Counted from the stretch's first letter, positions 26,777 through 36,935 are shown. The stretch: DNA of 64,000 bases from Mycobacterium ostraviense (GCF_002705925.1 NZ_NKRE01000001.1:4168604-4232603), one strand, 5' to 3'. Program-made: numbers and translations. Notes: generated by a model not told the origin, from the letters alone.

Positions 26777-28539
26777 CCTGACGAGCCGAGCGGCTTGGCG
26801 TTGGAGTGCAACACCGGCCGCAGGCGCTCGGTCATCTGGTGCGTCCAGCCGGGCGGCGACAGTATTGCGGCCCAGGCGTCGGCCGCGTCGGCGACGTAGT
26901 GGTGCCCGTGCCCGGGCGGCACCTCCACCGCCACCGCCATGTCGGCGGTGACTTGCAGGAACGTCACCACCGGGATCCAGCGGGTCTGCGGCAGCACGTC
27001 GTAGCCGCGCGGTTCGCTCAGCCAGTCGGGTTTCTTGAACAACAGGTCGGGCGTCCACCACGCGATCGGATCCGAGGCGTGCTGCAGATAGACCACCCGT
27101 GGCCGCCCCCAGGGTTCGTCGGGGCGTTGCAGATCACTCGGGCGCGCGACGAACCGCACATTGGCGCCGTGGTGATAAATCGGCAGCCACTGCGGTGAAC
27201 CGGGATCGCGAGTCGAAGTCAAGTCGTTCCAAATGGTGTTGTTGAAGGTCGGGCCGCTGAACAAGGCGCCGTCGGTGCGGGCGAGGACATTGTCGAGGGT
27301 CATGAACGGCGCCTCGCCGCCGAAGGATCCGAGGCTCTCACCGAACACCACCAGCTTGGGACGCTTGAATTCCGGCATCTGCCGGATCAACCTGTCGACC
27401 GCCTCGAACAGGGCCTGCCCGGCATGGCGGGCGTTCTCCTTGTCCACCAGGAACGACAACCAGCTCGGCAGGTACGAGTACTGCATGCTCACGATCGCGG
27501 TGTTGCCGTTGTAGATGTACTCCAGCGCGTCGGCTTCGGCCTCGTTGATCCAGCCGGTGCCGGTCGTGGTGGCGACGGCGACGACAGCGCGTTGCAGACC
27601 GCCGGTGCGCTGCAATTCGCGCGCCGCCAGCTCGGCGGTCTCGGTAATTCCGTTCGCCGAGTCCAGGCCGGCGTATGCCCGGATGGGCTCGGTCGCCGGG
27701 GTTCCGTTGAACTTGGTCAGGTCGGCGACGTTCGGACCGGCCTCGACGAAGATGCGGCCCTGGTGACCCAGCGAGTCCCACGACACCAGCGACTGCGGGC
27801 CGCCCGATCGCAGCGACGTCTTCGGCGGCGCGGTATTGGAGCTCATCTCGTCGTTGACCGAGGCAAAAGTGCTGTTCATGGAGTGCATCGCGAACTTGAG
27901 CACGACACCGTTGAGCAGCGTTATCGTCAGCGCCACCAGCAGGACCACCACGATGGTCGCCGACACCCGGAACGGCGCGATCCGGTCGACTTGCCGCACC
28001 AGGAAACCGACCAGCCGCCGGATGAACTGGCCGATTTCGACAAGGGTGAACAACGCGATCAGCGATACGGCCGCAGCCAGCGGGTAGTCGTACCACTTCA
28101 GGTGCTCGACACCCATCAGGTCGCGCACGTCGTCCTGCCAGACGTGGAACCAGATCGCCATCAGGACCATGCCGACCGCGCCGACCGCGATCAGCGGCAG
28201 CCACACCCAGCGCGGTGGTGGCGGACTGGAATTCTGCGAACGCATGTACCGGACCAGCCAGACCGTGAAGACGCCCAGGCCATACCCGATGGCGCCGGAG
28301 ATGCCGCTGACCAGACCTTGGTAGAGCGGACCGCGCGGCAGCAGTGACGGCGTCATGGAGAACCACAGGAAAATCAACCCGAGCGCGGTGCCGGTGAAGG
28401 TGTAGTGGCGTATCCACCATGCCTTGCGAACCGTTTGCGGCTCAGGTGTTTTCGCGACCGGGACGGCGGACGACTCGGCGCCGGCGGCTTTCGGTTCCGT
28501 GCCGGTGTCGGTGCTCGTCGCAGAATGCGGTTCGGTCAT
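26773..28539 (-). CDS. Membrane alpha/beta-hydrolase, DUF2319-type (Rv1069c-like)
   Basis: A 588-residue protein from ATG 28539, whose bases overlap the echA8 stop as ATGA. About five membrane segments occupy the first 250 residues ([21 protein letters not shown] and following). The C-terminal alpha/beta hydrolase domain carries a serine nucleophile in [15 protein letters not shown] and a late histidine in [12 protein letters not shown]. The family is actinobacterial, with unknown lipid-like substrates. Linkage to two enoyl-CoA hydratase-like genes suggests lipid metabolism. Confidence 0.87.
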   Translation of the reverse strand: MTEPHSATSTDTGTEPKAAGAESSAVPVAKTPEPQTVRKAWWIRHYTFTGTALGLIFLWFSMTPSLLPRGPLYQGLVSGISGAIGYGLGVFTVWLVRYMRSQNSSPPPPRWVWLPLIAVGAVGMVLMAIWFHVWQDDVRDLMGVEHLKWYDYPLAAAVSLIALFTLVEIGQFIRRLVGFLVRQVDRIAPFRVSATIVVVLLVALTITLLNGVVLKFAMHSMNSTFASVNDEMSSNTAPPKTSLRSGGPQSLVSWDSLGHQGRIFVEAGPNVADLTKFNGTPATEPIRAYAGLDSANGITETAELAARELQRTGGLQRAVVAVATTTGTGWINEAEADALEYIYNGNTAIVSMQYSYLPSWLSFLVDKENARHAGQALFEAVDRLIRQMPEFKRPKLVVFGESLGSFGGEAPFMTLDNVLARTDGALFSGPTFNNTIWNDLTSTRDPGSPQWLPIYHHGANVRFVARPSDLQRPDEPWGRPRVVYLQHASDPIAWWTPDLLFKKPDWLSEPRGYDVLPQTRWIPVVTFLQVTADMAVAVEVPPGHGHHYVADAADAWAAILSPPGWTHQMTERLRPVLHSNAKPLGSSG

Positions 28540-29309
28540 CGGTGGGTGAAATGAGGCGGCCGCTTCTCGATGAAGGCCGCCATGCCTTCCGATTGATCGT
28601 CGGTGGCAAAGGTGGAATGGAAGAGCCGGCGTTCGTAGAGTAATCCTTCGGCCAGAGTCGATTCGAAGGCTCGGTTGACGGCCTCTTTGGCCATCCGGGT
28701 CGCCGACCGTGACAGCTGCGAGATGGTGGTGGCGACGGTCTTGGCCTCGGTCAGCAGGTCTTCGGCCGGCACCACCCGCGAGACCAGCCCGCTGCGCTCG
28801 GCCTCGGCGGCGTCGATGGTGCGTCCGGTCAGGATGAGGTCCATGGCCTTGGCTTTGCCGATGGCCCGGGTCAACCGCTGCGAGCCGCCCATGCCGGGCA
28901 GTACGCCGAGCTTGATCTCCGGCTGGCCGAACTTGGCGGTATCGGCGGCGATCAGCAGGTCGCACATCATGGCCAGCTCGCAGCCGCCGCCCAGCGCGTA
29001 TCCGGCCACCGCGGCGATCGTCGGGGTACGCACGGCGGCGAGTTTGCCCCAGGCAGCGAAGAAATCGGCATCGAACGCGTCGGCGAACGTCAACCCGGCC
29101 ATTTCCTTGATGTCGGCGCCCGCGGCGAACGCCTTGGCGGAGCCGGTGATGACGATCGCCCCGATGCCTGGGTCGTTGTCCAATTCCATTGCCGCGCTGG
29201 TGACTTCGTTCATCACCTGGCTGTTGAGCGCATTCAGTGCCTGCGGCCGGTTCAGCGTGATGGTGCCCACCCGCTCGTCGCGCTCGACCAGAATCGTTTC
29301 GTATCCCAT
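28536..29309 (-). CDS. echA8: Enoyl-CoA hydratase EchA8
   Basis: A 257-residue crotonase-fold enzyme, standard length. The oxyanion-hole segments are [11 protein letters not shown] and [19 protein letters not shown], and the catalytic glutamate region is [19 protein letters not shown]. It hydrates 2-enoyl-CoA in fatty acid beta-oxidation in the cytosol. It lies 11 bp downstream of the echA9-like gene and overlaps the start of the membrane hydrolase, so the three form one transcription unit. Confidence 0.94.
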   Translation of the reverse strand: MGYETILVERDERVGTITLNRPQALNALNSQVMNEVTSAAMELDNDPGIGAIVITGSAKAFAAGADIKEMAGLTFADAFDADFFAAWGKLAAVRTPTIAAVAGYALGGGCELAMMCDLLIAADTAKFGQPEIKLGVLPGMGGSQRLTRAIGKAKAMDLILTGRTIDAAEAERSGLVSRVVPAEDLLTEAKTVATTISQLSRSATRMAKEAVNRAFESTLAEGLLYERRLFHSTFATDDQSEGMAAFIEKRPPHFTHR

Positions 29310-29320
29310 GGATTGCCTTC

Positions 29321-30370
29321 CTAGAAGCTCAAGTCGTCATCGACCGGCTCGAAATACGCTGTCACGTCGGCCTTGGTGATCTCGGCCAGTGCCGCCGGCG
29401 ACCATTTCGGCTTGCGGTCCTTGTCGATCAGTTGGGCGCGGATGCCTTCCACCAGATCGTGGGAGCGAAGCGACGCCGATGACACCCGATAGTCTTGGAC
29501 CAGAACGTCTTCCAGCGTTTCCATGGTGGCGGCGCGGCGTACTGCCTCCAGCGTCACCGACAGCGCGATAGGGGAGCGGGTGGCGATCAGCTCGGCGGCG
29601 TCGTTAGCCGGTTGTGCACCATGATCCCGCAGCTTGGCGACGATCTCGGCGACGGTATCGCCGGTGTAGCACTCGTCGATCCAATCGCGTTGTGCGGCAA
29701 GCTCACTGGGTGGAGGGTCGACGGTGTAGTGGGCAAGTGCGCTCGCCACGCCATCGGAGGTGATCGCGGCGCGGAACGCGTCGAGGTCGGCGTGCGGCAC
29801 GTAGTGGTCGGCAAAGCCCATCGCGATGGCGTCGGCTCCAGAAAACGGCGCTCCGGTCAGCGCGGCGTGCAAACCCAGCGCGCCCGGCGCCCGGGACAGC
29901 AGATACACCCCACCCACGTCGGGGATGAACCCGATGCCGACCTCGGGCATCGCGACCTTGGAAGTGTCGGTGACCACCCTGACGTCGCCGTGGGCGCTGA
30001 CGCCCACGCCGCCCCCCATCACGATGCCGTCCATCAGCGCCGCGTACGGCTTGGAGAATCGGCCGATCTGGCCGTTCATCAAATACTCGGCGCGCCAGAA
30101 CCGCCGCGCCTCGACCCCGTCCTTGCGGGCGCTGTGGTAAACCGCGACGACGTCGCCGCCCGCGCACAATCCGCGTTCGCCGGCCCCCGAGAGCACCACG
30201 GCACGGATTGCGTCGTCGCGTTCCCAACGAATGAGCACCGTCCTCAGCAGGTCCACCATCGTTTGGTTCAGCGAATTGATCGCCTTCGGGCGGTTGAGCG
30301 TAATCAAGCCGACGCCACCGTCGACGCGGGTCAGAACTTCGTCGGATTCGCCAGTCACGGCCGCAGTCAC
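29321..30370 (-). CDS. echA9: EchA9, 3-hydroxyisobutyryl-CoA hydrolase-like
   Basis: A 349-residue crotonase-superfamily protein. [35 protein letters not shown] and [16 protein letters not shown] are the superfamily core; the length and the [15 protein letters not shown] motif place it with 3-hydroxyisobutyryl-CoA hydrolases of valine degradation rather than with hydratases. It is the first gene of the echA9-echA8-hydrolase unit and is divergent from the Bax inhibitor-like gene. No regulatory element is obvious in the 248-bp gap between them. Confidence 0.92.
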   Translation of the reverse strand: MTAAVTGESDEVLTRVDGGVGLITLNRPKAINSLNQTMVDLLRTVLIRWERDDAIRAVVLSGAGERGLCAGGDVVAVYHSARKDGVEARRFWRAEYLMNGQIGRFSKPYAALMDGIVMGGGVGVSAHGDVRVVTDTSKVAMPEVGIGFIPDVGGVYLLSRAPGALGLHAALTGAPFSGADAIAMGFADHYVPHADLDAFRAAITSDGVASALAHYTVDPPPSELAAQRDWIDECYTGDTVAEIVAKLRDHGAQPANDAAELIATRSPIALSVTLEAVRRAATMETLEDVLVQDYRVSSASLRSHDLVEGIRAQLIDKDRKPKWSPAALAEITKADVTAYFEPVDDDLSF

Positions 30371-30618
30371 GCCCTAGTCTCCCCTCGCAGGAATCCGTCC
30401 CAAGTCTGCCCATGAGTTTGACGAGCAATCTAGATCGTGACTCGCCCCGGGGTGCCCGCGGGGCTAAGGTTTATCTTGAGCCGGACGACAAAACAGCAGC
30501 TCCGCTGGGAACCCGGGCGGGCCACTGATCGTTGAGCAGGTGTTCGCACAACTCGAAGCTGAAGTCCGAAGCTTCCGAAGCTGTAGTCATATGTGGAGCC
30601 ACAAGAGAGGATCCGACG

Positions 30619-31455
30619 GTGCGGGAGACAAGTAACCCGGTATTTCGTTCGCTGCCGAAGCAGAGGGGCGGATACGCACAATTCGGTCCGGGCCTGGCCC
30701 AGCCGGGATACGCGGCCGACCCTTACCCTGCTCCCTACCAGGAAACCCGGGCTGCGCGCCCGCTGACCATTGACGACGTCGTCACCAAGACCGGCCTGAC
30801 CTTGGCCACGCTGACCGCCAGCGCCGTGGTCTCCTACTTCCTGGTCGCCCAGAACCTCAACCTCGCGATGCCGCTGACCCTGATCGGCGCGCTCGGCGGG
30901 TTGGCGCTGGTGCTGGTGGCCACCTTCGGTCGCAAACAGGACAACCCGGCGATCGTGCTCACCTACGCCGGACTCGAAGGCCTGTTCCTGGGAGCCTTCT
31001 CGTTCGTCATGGCCAACTTCTCGGTGGGCTCGGCCAATGCCGGAATGCTCATCGGAGAAGCCGTCCTGGGCACTCTGGGCGTGTTCTTCGGCATGCTCAT
31101 CGTGTACAAGACCGGGGCCATTCGGGTGACGCCCAAGTTCACCCGGATGGTGGTCGCTGCCCTCTTCGGCGTGCTGTTCCTGATGCTCGGCAACTTCGTG
31201 TTGGCGATGTTCGGTGTCGGCGGCGGAACGGGCCTGGGCCTGCGCAGTGGCGGACCGTTGGCGATCATCTTCTCGCTGGTCGTCATTGCTATCGCGGCGT
31301 TCAGCTTCTTGATCGACTTCGACGCGGCCGACCAGATGATCCGCGCGGGAGCGCCGGATAAGGCGGCATGGGGTATTGCCCTCGGCCTGACCGTCACGCT
31401 GGTCTGGCTCTACATCGAGATCCTGCGCCTGCTCAGCTATCTGCAGAACGACTAG
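30619..31455 (+). CDS. Bax inhibitor-1/YccA-like membrane protein (Rv1072-like)
   Basis: A 278-residue protein from GTG 30619, preceded by AGAGAGG at 30604-30610. A proline/tyrosine-rich N-terminus of about 45 residues is followed by seven hydrophobic segments, including TLATLTASAVVSYFLVAQ, VLTYAGLEGLFLGAFSFVM and AWGIALGLTVTLVWLYIEIL. The pattern and the conserved acidic FDAADQMI before the last helix fit the actinobacterial Bax1-I family. The function is unknown; relatives are ion leak channels. A strong palindromic terminator lies directly downstream. Confidence 0.88.
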   Translation: MRETSNPVFRSLPKQRGGYAQFGPGLAQPGYAADPYPAPYQETRAARPLTIDDVVTKTGLTLATLTASAVVSYFLVAQNLNLAMPLTLIGALGGLALVLVATFGRKQDNPAIVLTYAGLEGLFLGAFSFVMANFSVGSANAGMLIGEAVLGTLGVFFGMLIVYKTGAIRVTPKFTRMVVAALFGVLFLMLGNFVLAMFGVGGGTGLGLRSGGPLAIIFSLVVIAIAAFSFLIDFDAADQMIRAGAPDKAAWGIALGLTVTLVWLYIEILRLLSYLQND

Positions 31456-31465
31456 TTCGGTCAGT

Positions 31466-31494
31466 AAAAGCCGGCACGTACGTGCCGGCTTTTT
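31466..31494. terminator. Palindromic bidirectional terminator
   Basis: AAAAGCCGGCACG pairs perfectly with CGTGCCGGCTTTT around TA, giving a 13-bp stem ending in a T tract. It begins 10 bp after the stop of the Bax inhibitor-like gene. Its symmetry gives an A/T run on both sides, so it may also serve a transcript arriving from the fadA3 side. Confidence 0.8.
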
Positions 31495-31510
31495 GCTGCG
31501 CTGGTGCCGG

Positions 31511-31640
31511 TGGTGTCGAGTGTGCGGTGGTGGTGTCGAGTGTGCGGTGGTGGTGGTGCCGGTCGGCGTGTCTTCGCCCTAGACGCACGGTGAACGCCCA
31601 GGACGCACACTCGACCCCGCCAGGACGCACGCTCGATCGG
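31511..31640. repeat. Intergenic repeat block: 20-bp tandem pair and inverted GAGTGTGCG elements
   Basis: TGGTGTCGAGTGTGCGGTGG occurs twice in tandem (31511-31530, 31531-31550). Further on, GACGCACACTCGAC (about 31599) is its inverted partner, and CCAGGACGCACGCTCGAT follows at 31620. The reverse complement of the last segment recurs at 53445-53462. The block fills the space where M. tuberculosis carries Rv1073; no gene is present here. Confidence 0.7.
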
Positions 31641-31657
31641 CTGGCCGGAGCGGCGTG

Positions 31658-32875
31658 TCAGCTCAGCCGCTCGATCACCATCGCCATGCCCTGGCCGCCG
31701 CCCACGCACATCGTCTCCAGACCGAATGTCTTGTCGTGGGTCTGCAGGTTGTTCAGCAGCGTGGTGGTGATGCGCGCGCCGGTCATGCCGAACGGGTGTC
31801 CCAGGGCGATCGCTCCGCCCGAGACGTTCAGCTTGTCCTCGTCGATGCCCAGCTCGCGGGCCGATCCCAGCACCTGCACGGCGAAGGCTTCGTTGATCTC
31901 GACCAGATCGATGTCGTTGATCGACATGCCGGCTCGTTCGAGTGCCTTCTTGCAAGCCTCGATCGGGCCGAGGCCCATGATCTCCGGGGACAGACCGCTG
32001 ACGCCGGTGGACACGATGCGCGCCAAGGGGGTCAGGCCGAGTTCCTTGGCCTTGGTGTCGCTGGTGATCACCACCGCGGCGGCGCCGTCGTTGAGTGGGC
32101 AGGCGTTCCCGGCGGTCACGGTGCCGTTTGGCCGGAAAACCGGCTTGAGCTCGCTCACCTTCTCGTAGGTGGTGCCGGGCCGGGGGCCGTCGTCAGCGCT
32201 GACCGTGGTGCCGTCCGGGAGCGTGACCGGGGTGATCTCGCGCTGAAAGAAGCCGCTCTTGATCGCCTCCTCGGCGCGGTTCTGGCTGCGTACTCCCCAG
32301 TGGTCCTGGTCTTCGCGTGAGATGCCGGTGAGGATTGCGACGTTTTCTGCGGTCTGGCCCATCGCGATATAGACGTCGGGCAGCTTGCCGTCGGCGCGGG
32401 GGTCGTGCCATTCGTCGGCCCCGGCGGCGGCAGCAGTGGAGCGTTCCTGAGCCTCGTCGAAGATCGGGTTCTTGGTGTCCGGCCAGGAGTCGGAGTTGCC
32501 CTTACCGAACCGGGAAACTGTCTCCACCCCCGCGGAGATGAATGCGTCGCCTTCGCCGGCCTTGATCGCGTGGAAGGCCATTCGGGTGGTCTGCAGCGAC
32601 GACGAGCAGTACCGGTTGACCGTGGTGCCCGGCAGGAAGTCATAGCCGAGCGCAACAGCGACGACGCGCGCGATGTTGAAGCCCGACTCGCCGCCCGGCA
32701 GACCACAGCCCATGATCAGGTCGTCGATCTGGTGTGGGTTCAGCGCGGGCACCTTGTCCAGGGCGGCACGGACCATCTGCACGGCCAGGTCGTCGGGCCG
32801 CATGGTGACCAGTGAGCCTTTCATGGCGCGGCCGATAGGCGAGCGGGCGGTTGAGACGATGACGGCTTCCGGCAT
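31658..32875 (-). CDS. fadA3: Acetyl-CoA acetyltransferase / 3-ketoacyl-CoA thiolase FadA3
   Basis: A 405-residue thiolase. The acyl-accepting cysteine is Cys90 in NRYCSSSLQT. GHPFGMTGARI carries the active-site histidine, and CVGGGQGMAMVIERLS supplies the second cysteine near the C-terminus. It cleaves 3-ketoacyl-CoA in the last step of beta-oxidation or condenses acetyl-CoA units. A 58-bp tandem repeat begins 40 bp upstream of its start codon. Confidence 0.94.
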   Translation of the reverse strand: MPEAVIVSTARSPIGRAMKGSLVTMRPDDLAVQMVRAALDKVPALNPHQIDDLIMGCGLPGGESGFNIARVVAVALGYDFLPGTTVNRYCSSSLQTTRMAFHAIKAGEGDAFISAGVETVSRFGKGNSDSWPDTKNPIFDEAQERSTAAAAGADEWHDPRADGKLPDVYIAMGQTAENVAILTGISREDQDHWGVRSQNRAEEAIKSGFFQREITPVTLPDGTTVSADDGPRPGTTYEKVSELKPVFRPNGTVTAGNACPLNDGAAAVVITSDTKAKELGLTPLARIVSTGVSGLSPEIMGLGPIEACKKALERAGMSINDIDLVEINEAFAVQVLGSARELGIDEDKLNVSGGAIALGHPFGMTGARITTTLLNNLQTHDKTFGLETMCVGGGQGMAMVIERLS

Positions 32876-32914
32876 GACGGGCTCCCTCCATTGGGGTGTG
32901 CGAAGCCGAATTTA

Positions 32915-33060
32915 GCCTGGCGACGATGCGGCCCGCGAAGCGGGGCGAGGAGGAGCCGGGCGATTGGGGTGAGCCTGGCGACGATGCGGCCCGCGAAGCG
33001 GGGCGAGGAGGAGCCGGGCGATTGGGGTGAGCCTGGCGACGATGCGGCCCGCGAAGCGGG
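32915..33060. repeat. 58-bp tandem repeat (MIRU/VNTR-like), 2.5 copies
   Basis: The unit starts GCCTGGCGACGATGCGGCCC and ends GATTGGGGTGA. Complete identical copies lie at 32915-32972 and 32973-33030, with the first 30 bp of a third at 33031-33060. It sits between the GDSL esterase gene and fadA3, in the likely fadA3 promoter region. Unit size and intergenic position match mycobacterial variable-number tandem repeats. Confidence 0.9.
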
Positions 33061-33098
33061 CACCTCCGAGCTGGCGAGCCGGGCAACCCTGGCGGCGG

Positions 33099-34073
33099 TC
33101 AGCCGCCGGCCGGCGCGACGACGACGGCTGCGGGCATGGCCGGCGTCGGGCGCCGCCACAGCCGCGACACGATGCTGCCTCGGGTGGGCTCACAACCGCG
33201 TGCCGGCGCAGCGGCGCGGGATGGCCGATCAATCGCTGCGCAACCGACCTTTCCGCGCAGCGCGTCGCGCAGGGCGAGCAGCAGTTGGTCGGCTGCCAAC
33301 GCGTAGGCGGTCGCCGACGGGTGGTACCGGTCGGCGGAGAACATGCCTTCGGGAGCGGCCCGGAATTGGGGCGCCAGTAGGTGCGCCAACGGCACCGGCA
33401 CCCCACCGGCCGCTTTGACGGCGACAGTCTGAGCGCGGGCCAGCCGCGCTGCACGCGTGTGCGCCAGGGAACGCAGTGGCTGGGGGATGGCCGTGATGAC
33501 GCCGAAGTCGGGACAGGTGCCGACGACCACGGCCGCGCCGCGGGCACGCAACCTGCGCACCGATGAGGCCAGCCGCTCGGCGGATTCTCCGATGCGGTTG
33601 AGGGACGTGACGTCGTTGGCACCGATGATGATCACTGCCGCGTCCGGCGGCGGTCCGGCCACGAACATCGCATCGACTTGACCGCTAACGCCTTTCGAGG
33701 TGGCGCCGACGATGGCTTTGGTGCTCAACCGGACCCGCTTGCCGGTCTGCTCGGCGAGTTTGCGTGCGATCAGCCCGCCCGGGACTTCCTCGGCGCTGGT
33801 ACACCCGTATCCGCATGCCGTCGAGTCGCCGAACATCATCAGGTGCAGGTCGAAGGGTGTTCCGCGGCGCCACCGTTGCACCGGCCCGCCGCTGCGGGTG
33901 TATACGCCATCGGCACGAGGCGGCATGTCGCAGGCTCTGGGAATGACAGTGCGCGCGTGTGTCGCCTGGCCGACCAGCAAGTTGCGTGCGCCCAGATAGG
34001 CCGTGCCCGTCGAGGCGAGTGCACCTGCTGTGGCCAAAGCGATGGTCGAACGTCGCGGCACGCTTATGCCCAC
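33099..34073 (-). CDS. SGNH/GDSL esterase (Rv1075c-like)
   Basis: A 324-residue hydrolase with an N-terminal hydrophobic anchor or signal (STIALATAGALASTGTAYLG). SGNH blocks are visible: Ser84 in FGDSTACGYG, a glycine block, GANDVT, and the Asp-x-x-His block DRYHPS. The M. tuberculosis homologue is a cell-wall-associated GDSL esterase acting on short-chain esters. The last 50 residues are arginine/alanine-rich and probably disordered. A possible weak inverted repeat (AGCTG/CAGCT, 34112-34127) lies in the gap towards lipU. Confidence 0.88.
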   Translation of the reverse strand: MGISVPRRSTIALATAGALASTGTAYLGARNLLVGQATHARTVIPRACDMPPRADGVYTRSGGPVQRWRRGTPFDLHLMMFGDSTACGYGCTSAEEVPGGLIARKLAEQTGKRVRLSTKAIVGATSKGVSGQVDAMFVAGPPPDAAVIIIGANDVTSLNRIGESAERLASSVRRLRARGAAVVVGTCPDFGVITAIPQPLRSLAHTRAARLARAQTVAVKAAGGVPVPLAHLLAPQFRAAPEGMFSADRYHPSATAYALAADQLLLALRDALRGKVGCAAIDRPSRAAAPARGCEPTRGSIVSRLWRRPTPAMPAAVVVAPAGG

Positions 34074-34305
34074 GAGACCAGTTTAGATCGGCTTCGCTGT
34101 TTGCGCGGGTAGCTGACAAAACAGCTGAATTACGGTGCGGATCAATTGTGATATCGAATCAGACTCTACGAACGTCGCCTCGGGAATATGCTGTCAAGCT
34201 AAGTCGGACGAGTTGGCTGACCGCTTCGGGGGAGCAGGTGAACCGGACGCTCAACCCTTTCGTCACATGCTGTATCGGACTACAACGGCGTAGGAAGTGT
34301 TGAGC

Positions 34306-35373
34306 ATGACGGCACCGAACAGGGTATCCGGTTCCCCCAGACATCCGATTCGCCCACGGGACGTGCTCAAGGCACGTAGACTGCAGGCACGCAGATTTGC
34401 CATCAGCGACGGCGCTCCGGTTGAGGTCGTCGAGTCTGGCCCGAGTATTGCTGCGCGAGTTGCTACGCTGGCGTCGCGACTGACGATCCGGCCGGCTCTC
34501 ACTGTGGGTAGCTATGTTCCGCATGTGCCATGGCCGTGGGGACTGATCGACCACGCTGCCAAGATGCTGCTTCCGGCACCGGTAACCGTCAGGGCCTCGG
34601 TGAGCTTGCCGAATGCGTCGGCGCAACTGGTTCGGGCGCGCGGCGTGCTGCCTGCGGACGGCACCCGGCGAGTGGTTCTGTATCTGCACGGCGGCGCGTT
34701 CCTGACCTGTGGAGCAAACTCGCACGGGCGGCTCGTCGAGTTGCTGTCACAGTTTGCTGATTCGCCTGTCCTGATCGTCAACTATCGGTTGATGCCCAAG
34801 CACTCGATCGGGATGGCGCTCGACGACTGTCACGACGGCTACCGTTGGCTGCGGCTGTTGGGTTACGACCCGGAGCAGATAGTGCTGGCCGGCGACTCCG
34901 CCGGCGGGTATCTCGCATTGGCGCTCGCGCAGCGGCTGCAGGACGAGGACGAGGAGCCGGCAGCTCTGGTAGCGATCTCGCCACTGCTACAGCTGGCAAA
35001 GGAAAACAAGCAGGCGCACCCGAACATCAAAACCGACGCGATGTTCCCGGCGAAGGCCTTCGATGCGCTCGGCGAATTGGTTGCTAGCGCAGCGGCCACC
35101 AACGCTGTCGACGGCAAACCCGAGGAGCTTTACGAGCCACTGGAGCACATCCGGCCGGGCCTGCCGCGAACGCTGATTCACGTGTCCGGATCCGAGGTGC
35201 TGTTGCACGATGCACAGCTGGCCGCGCGCAAGCTGGCGGCGGCCGGTGTGCCCGCGGAGCTTCGCGTCTGGCCCGGCCAGGTGCACGACTTCCAGGTCGC
35301 CGGGCCGCTGCTGCCCGAGGCGGTGCGCTCGCTGCGCCAGATCGGCGAGTACATCCGGGAAGCCACCGGCTAG
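34306..35373 (+). CDS. lipU: Lipase/esterase LipU
   Basis: A 355-residue hormone-sensitive-lipase family esterase. LYLHGGAFLTCG at about residue 126 provides the oxyanion hole, the nucleophile Ser is in LAGDSAGGYLA near residue 198, and the acid and histidine lie in SGSEVLLHD and GQVHDFQVAG. I use ATG 34306 after TAGGAAG; in-frame GTG 34297 and TTG 34300 are alternatives. It hydrolyses short- to medium-chain acyl esters. cbs follows after 44 bp on the same strand. Confidence 0.92.
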   Translation: MTAPNRVSGSPRHPIRPRDVLKARRLQARRFAISDGAPVEVVESGPSIAARVATLASRLTIRPALTVGSYVPHVPWPWGLIDHAAKMLLPAPVTVRASVSLPNASAQLVRARGVLPADGTRRVVLYLHGGAFLTCGANSHGRLVELLSQFADSPVLIVNYRLMPKHSIGMALDDCHDGYRWLRLLGYDPEQIVLAGDSAGGYLALALAQRLQDEDEEPAALVAISPLLQLAKENKQAHPNIKTDAMFPAKAFDALGELVASAAATNAVDGKPEELYEPLEHIRPGLPRTLIHVSGSEVLLHDAQLAARKLAAAGVPAELRVWPGQVHDFQVAGPLLPEAVRSLRQIGEYIREATG

Positions 35374-35417
35374 TAGCTGGATGTACGCGGGCCCAAACCG
35401 CCTGAGACCATGAACGC

Positions 35418-36812
35418 ATGCGGATCGCGCAGCACATCAGTGACCTCATCGGCGGCACGCCACTGGTCCGCCTGAACTCGGTCGTCCCGGACGGGGCGGC
35501 GACCGTGGCGGCAAAGATCGAATACCTCAACCCGGGAGGCAGTTCCAAGGACCGGATCGCGGTGAAGATGATCGACGCCGCCGAGGCCAGCGGTGAGCTG
35601 AGACCGGGCGGCACCATCGTCGAACCCACCTCTGGCAACACCGGTGTCGGACTCGCGTTGGTGGCACAGCGCCGCGGGTACCGGTGCGTGTTCGTCTGCC
35701 CGGACAAGGTCAGCGAGGACAAGCGAAATGTGTTGCGCGCCTACGGCGCCGAGGTAATCGTGTGCCCGACGGCGGTGCCGCCTACCGACCCGGACAGCTA
35801 CTACAGCGTCTCCGACCGGTTGGTCAGAGAAATCGACGGCGCCTGGAAGCCCGACCAGTACGCCAACCCGGAAGGACCGGCCAGCCACTACGCAACCACC
35901 GGGCCGGAAATCTGGGCCGACACCGACGGCAAGGTCACTCATTTCGTCGCCGGCATCGGCACCGGCGGAACGATCACCGGCGCGGGCCGCTATCTCAAAG
36001 AGGTGTCCGGAGGTCGGGTGCGCATCATCGGCGCCGACCCCGAGGGCTCGGTGTATTCGGGCGGGACCGGCCGCCCCTATCTAGTCGAGGGGGTCGGCGA
36101 GGACTTCTGGCCGGCGGCCTACGACCCTTCGGTTCCCGACGAGATCATCGCGGTGTCAGACGCCGACTCGTTCGACATGACCAGGCGGCTGGCCCGGGAG
36201 GAAGCGCTGCTGGTGGGTGGGTCGTGCGGGATGGCGGTGGTGGCGGCGTTGAAAGTCGCCGAAACCGCCGGGCCCGACGCGCTGGTTGTCGTCCTGCTGC
36301 CCGACGGCGGCCGCGGTTATATGTCGAAGATCTTCAATGACGCCTGGATGTCGTCGTACGGATTCCTGCGGAGCCGTCTTGACGGGTCGACCGAGGAAGC
36401 CACGGTCGGTGATGTGTTGCGCCGCAAGTCCGGTGCGTTGCCCGATCTGGTGCACACCCATCCATCGGAGACGGTGCGTGACGCAATCGGGATCCTTCGC
36501 GAGTACGGGGTGTCGCAGATGCCCGTCGTCGGCGCCGAGCCGCCGGTGATGGCCGGCGAGGTTGCCGGCAGCGTGTCCGAACGCGAACTGCTGTCGGCCG
36601 TTTTCGAGGGCCGCGCCAAGCTGGCCGATGCCGTGTCACAACATATGAGCCCGCCGCTGAAGCTGATCGGGGCCGGCGAATTGGTCAGCGTGGCCGAAAA
36701 GGCGTTGCGGGACAGCGACGCGTTGATGGTAGTGGAGGAAGGCAAACCGGTCGGCGTGATTACCCGCTACGACCTGCTGGGTTTCCTGTCCGAAGGGGCA
36801 GGTCGACGCTGA
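35418..36812 (+). CDS. cbs: Cystathionine beta-synthase
   Basis: A 464-residue PLP enzyme. The cofactor lysine is Lys44 in NPGGSSKDR; PTSGNTGVGLALVA and GIGTGGTITGAGRYL bind PLP and substrate. The C-terminal 110 residues hold a pair of CBS motifs (THPSETVRDAIGILREYGVSQMPVVG and the later SVAEKALRDSDALMVVEEGKPVGVITRYDLL), the regulatory Bateman module. It condenses serine with homocysteine in reverse transsulfuration. metB lies two genes downstream, so the locus links methionine and cysteine pools. Confidence 0.95.
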   Translation: MRIAQHISDLIGGTPLVRLNSVVPDGAATVAAKIEYLNPGGSSKDRIAVKMIDAAEASGELRPGGTIVEPTSGNTGVGLALVAQRRGYRCVFVCPDKVSEDKRNVLRAYGAEVIVCPTAVPPTDPDSYYSVSDRLVREIDGAWKPDQYANPEGPASHYATTGPEIWADTDGKVTHFVAGIGTGGTITGAGRYLKEVSGGRVRIIGADPEGSVYSGGTGRPYLVEGVGEDFWPAAYDPSVPDEIIAVSDADSFDMTRRLAREEALLVGGSCGMAVVAALKVAETAGPDALVVVLLPDGGRGYMSKIFNDAWMSSYGFLRSRLDGSTEEATVGDVLRRKSGALPDLVHTHPSETVRDAIGILREYGVSQMPVVGAEPPVMAGEVAGSVSERELLSAVFEGRAKLADAVSQHMSPPLKLIGAGELVSVAEKALRDSDALMVVEEGKPVGVITRYDLLGFLSEGAGRR

Positions 36813-36935
36813 GCGACGGCGGGAATAGCCACGCGGCACAGCGTGCCCGGCGGCTTTCGCCCAGCCGCCCTCGCGCATTCGACCTCAGGTACTGTAAGGC
36901 CGCCGCAAGCGAACCCTGAGTGGAAGGTTGCTCCC

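Noticed and set aside
26773-28965. The 730-residue extension of the membrane hydrolase gene
   Set aside because: The extra N-terminus runs through echA8 in another frame; ATG 28539 overlaps the echA8 stop and begins the natural N-terminus.
30532-30618. An N-terminal extension of the Bax inhibitor-like protein
   Set aside because: GTG 30619 has AGAGAGG at proper spacing; the upstream codons have no family resemblance.
31511-31640. A possible CRISPR array
   Set aside because: Only two adjacent 20-bp copies without spacers and no cas genes nearby.
32821-33159. A 112-residue frame through the 58-bp tandem repeat
   Set aside because: Repeated translation product of an intergenic repeat, with no ribosome-binding site or domain.
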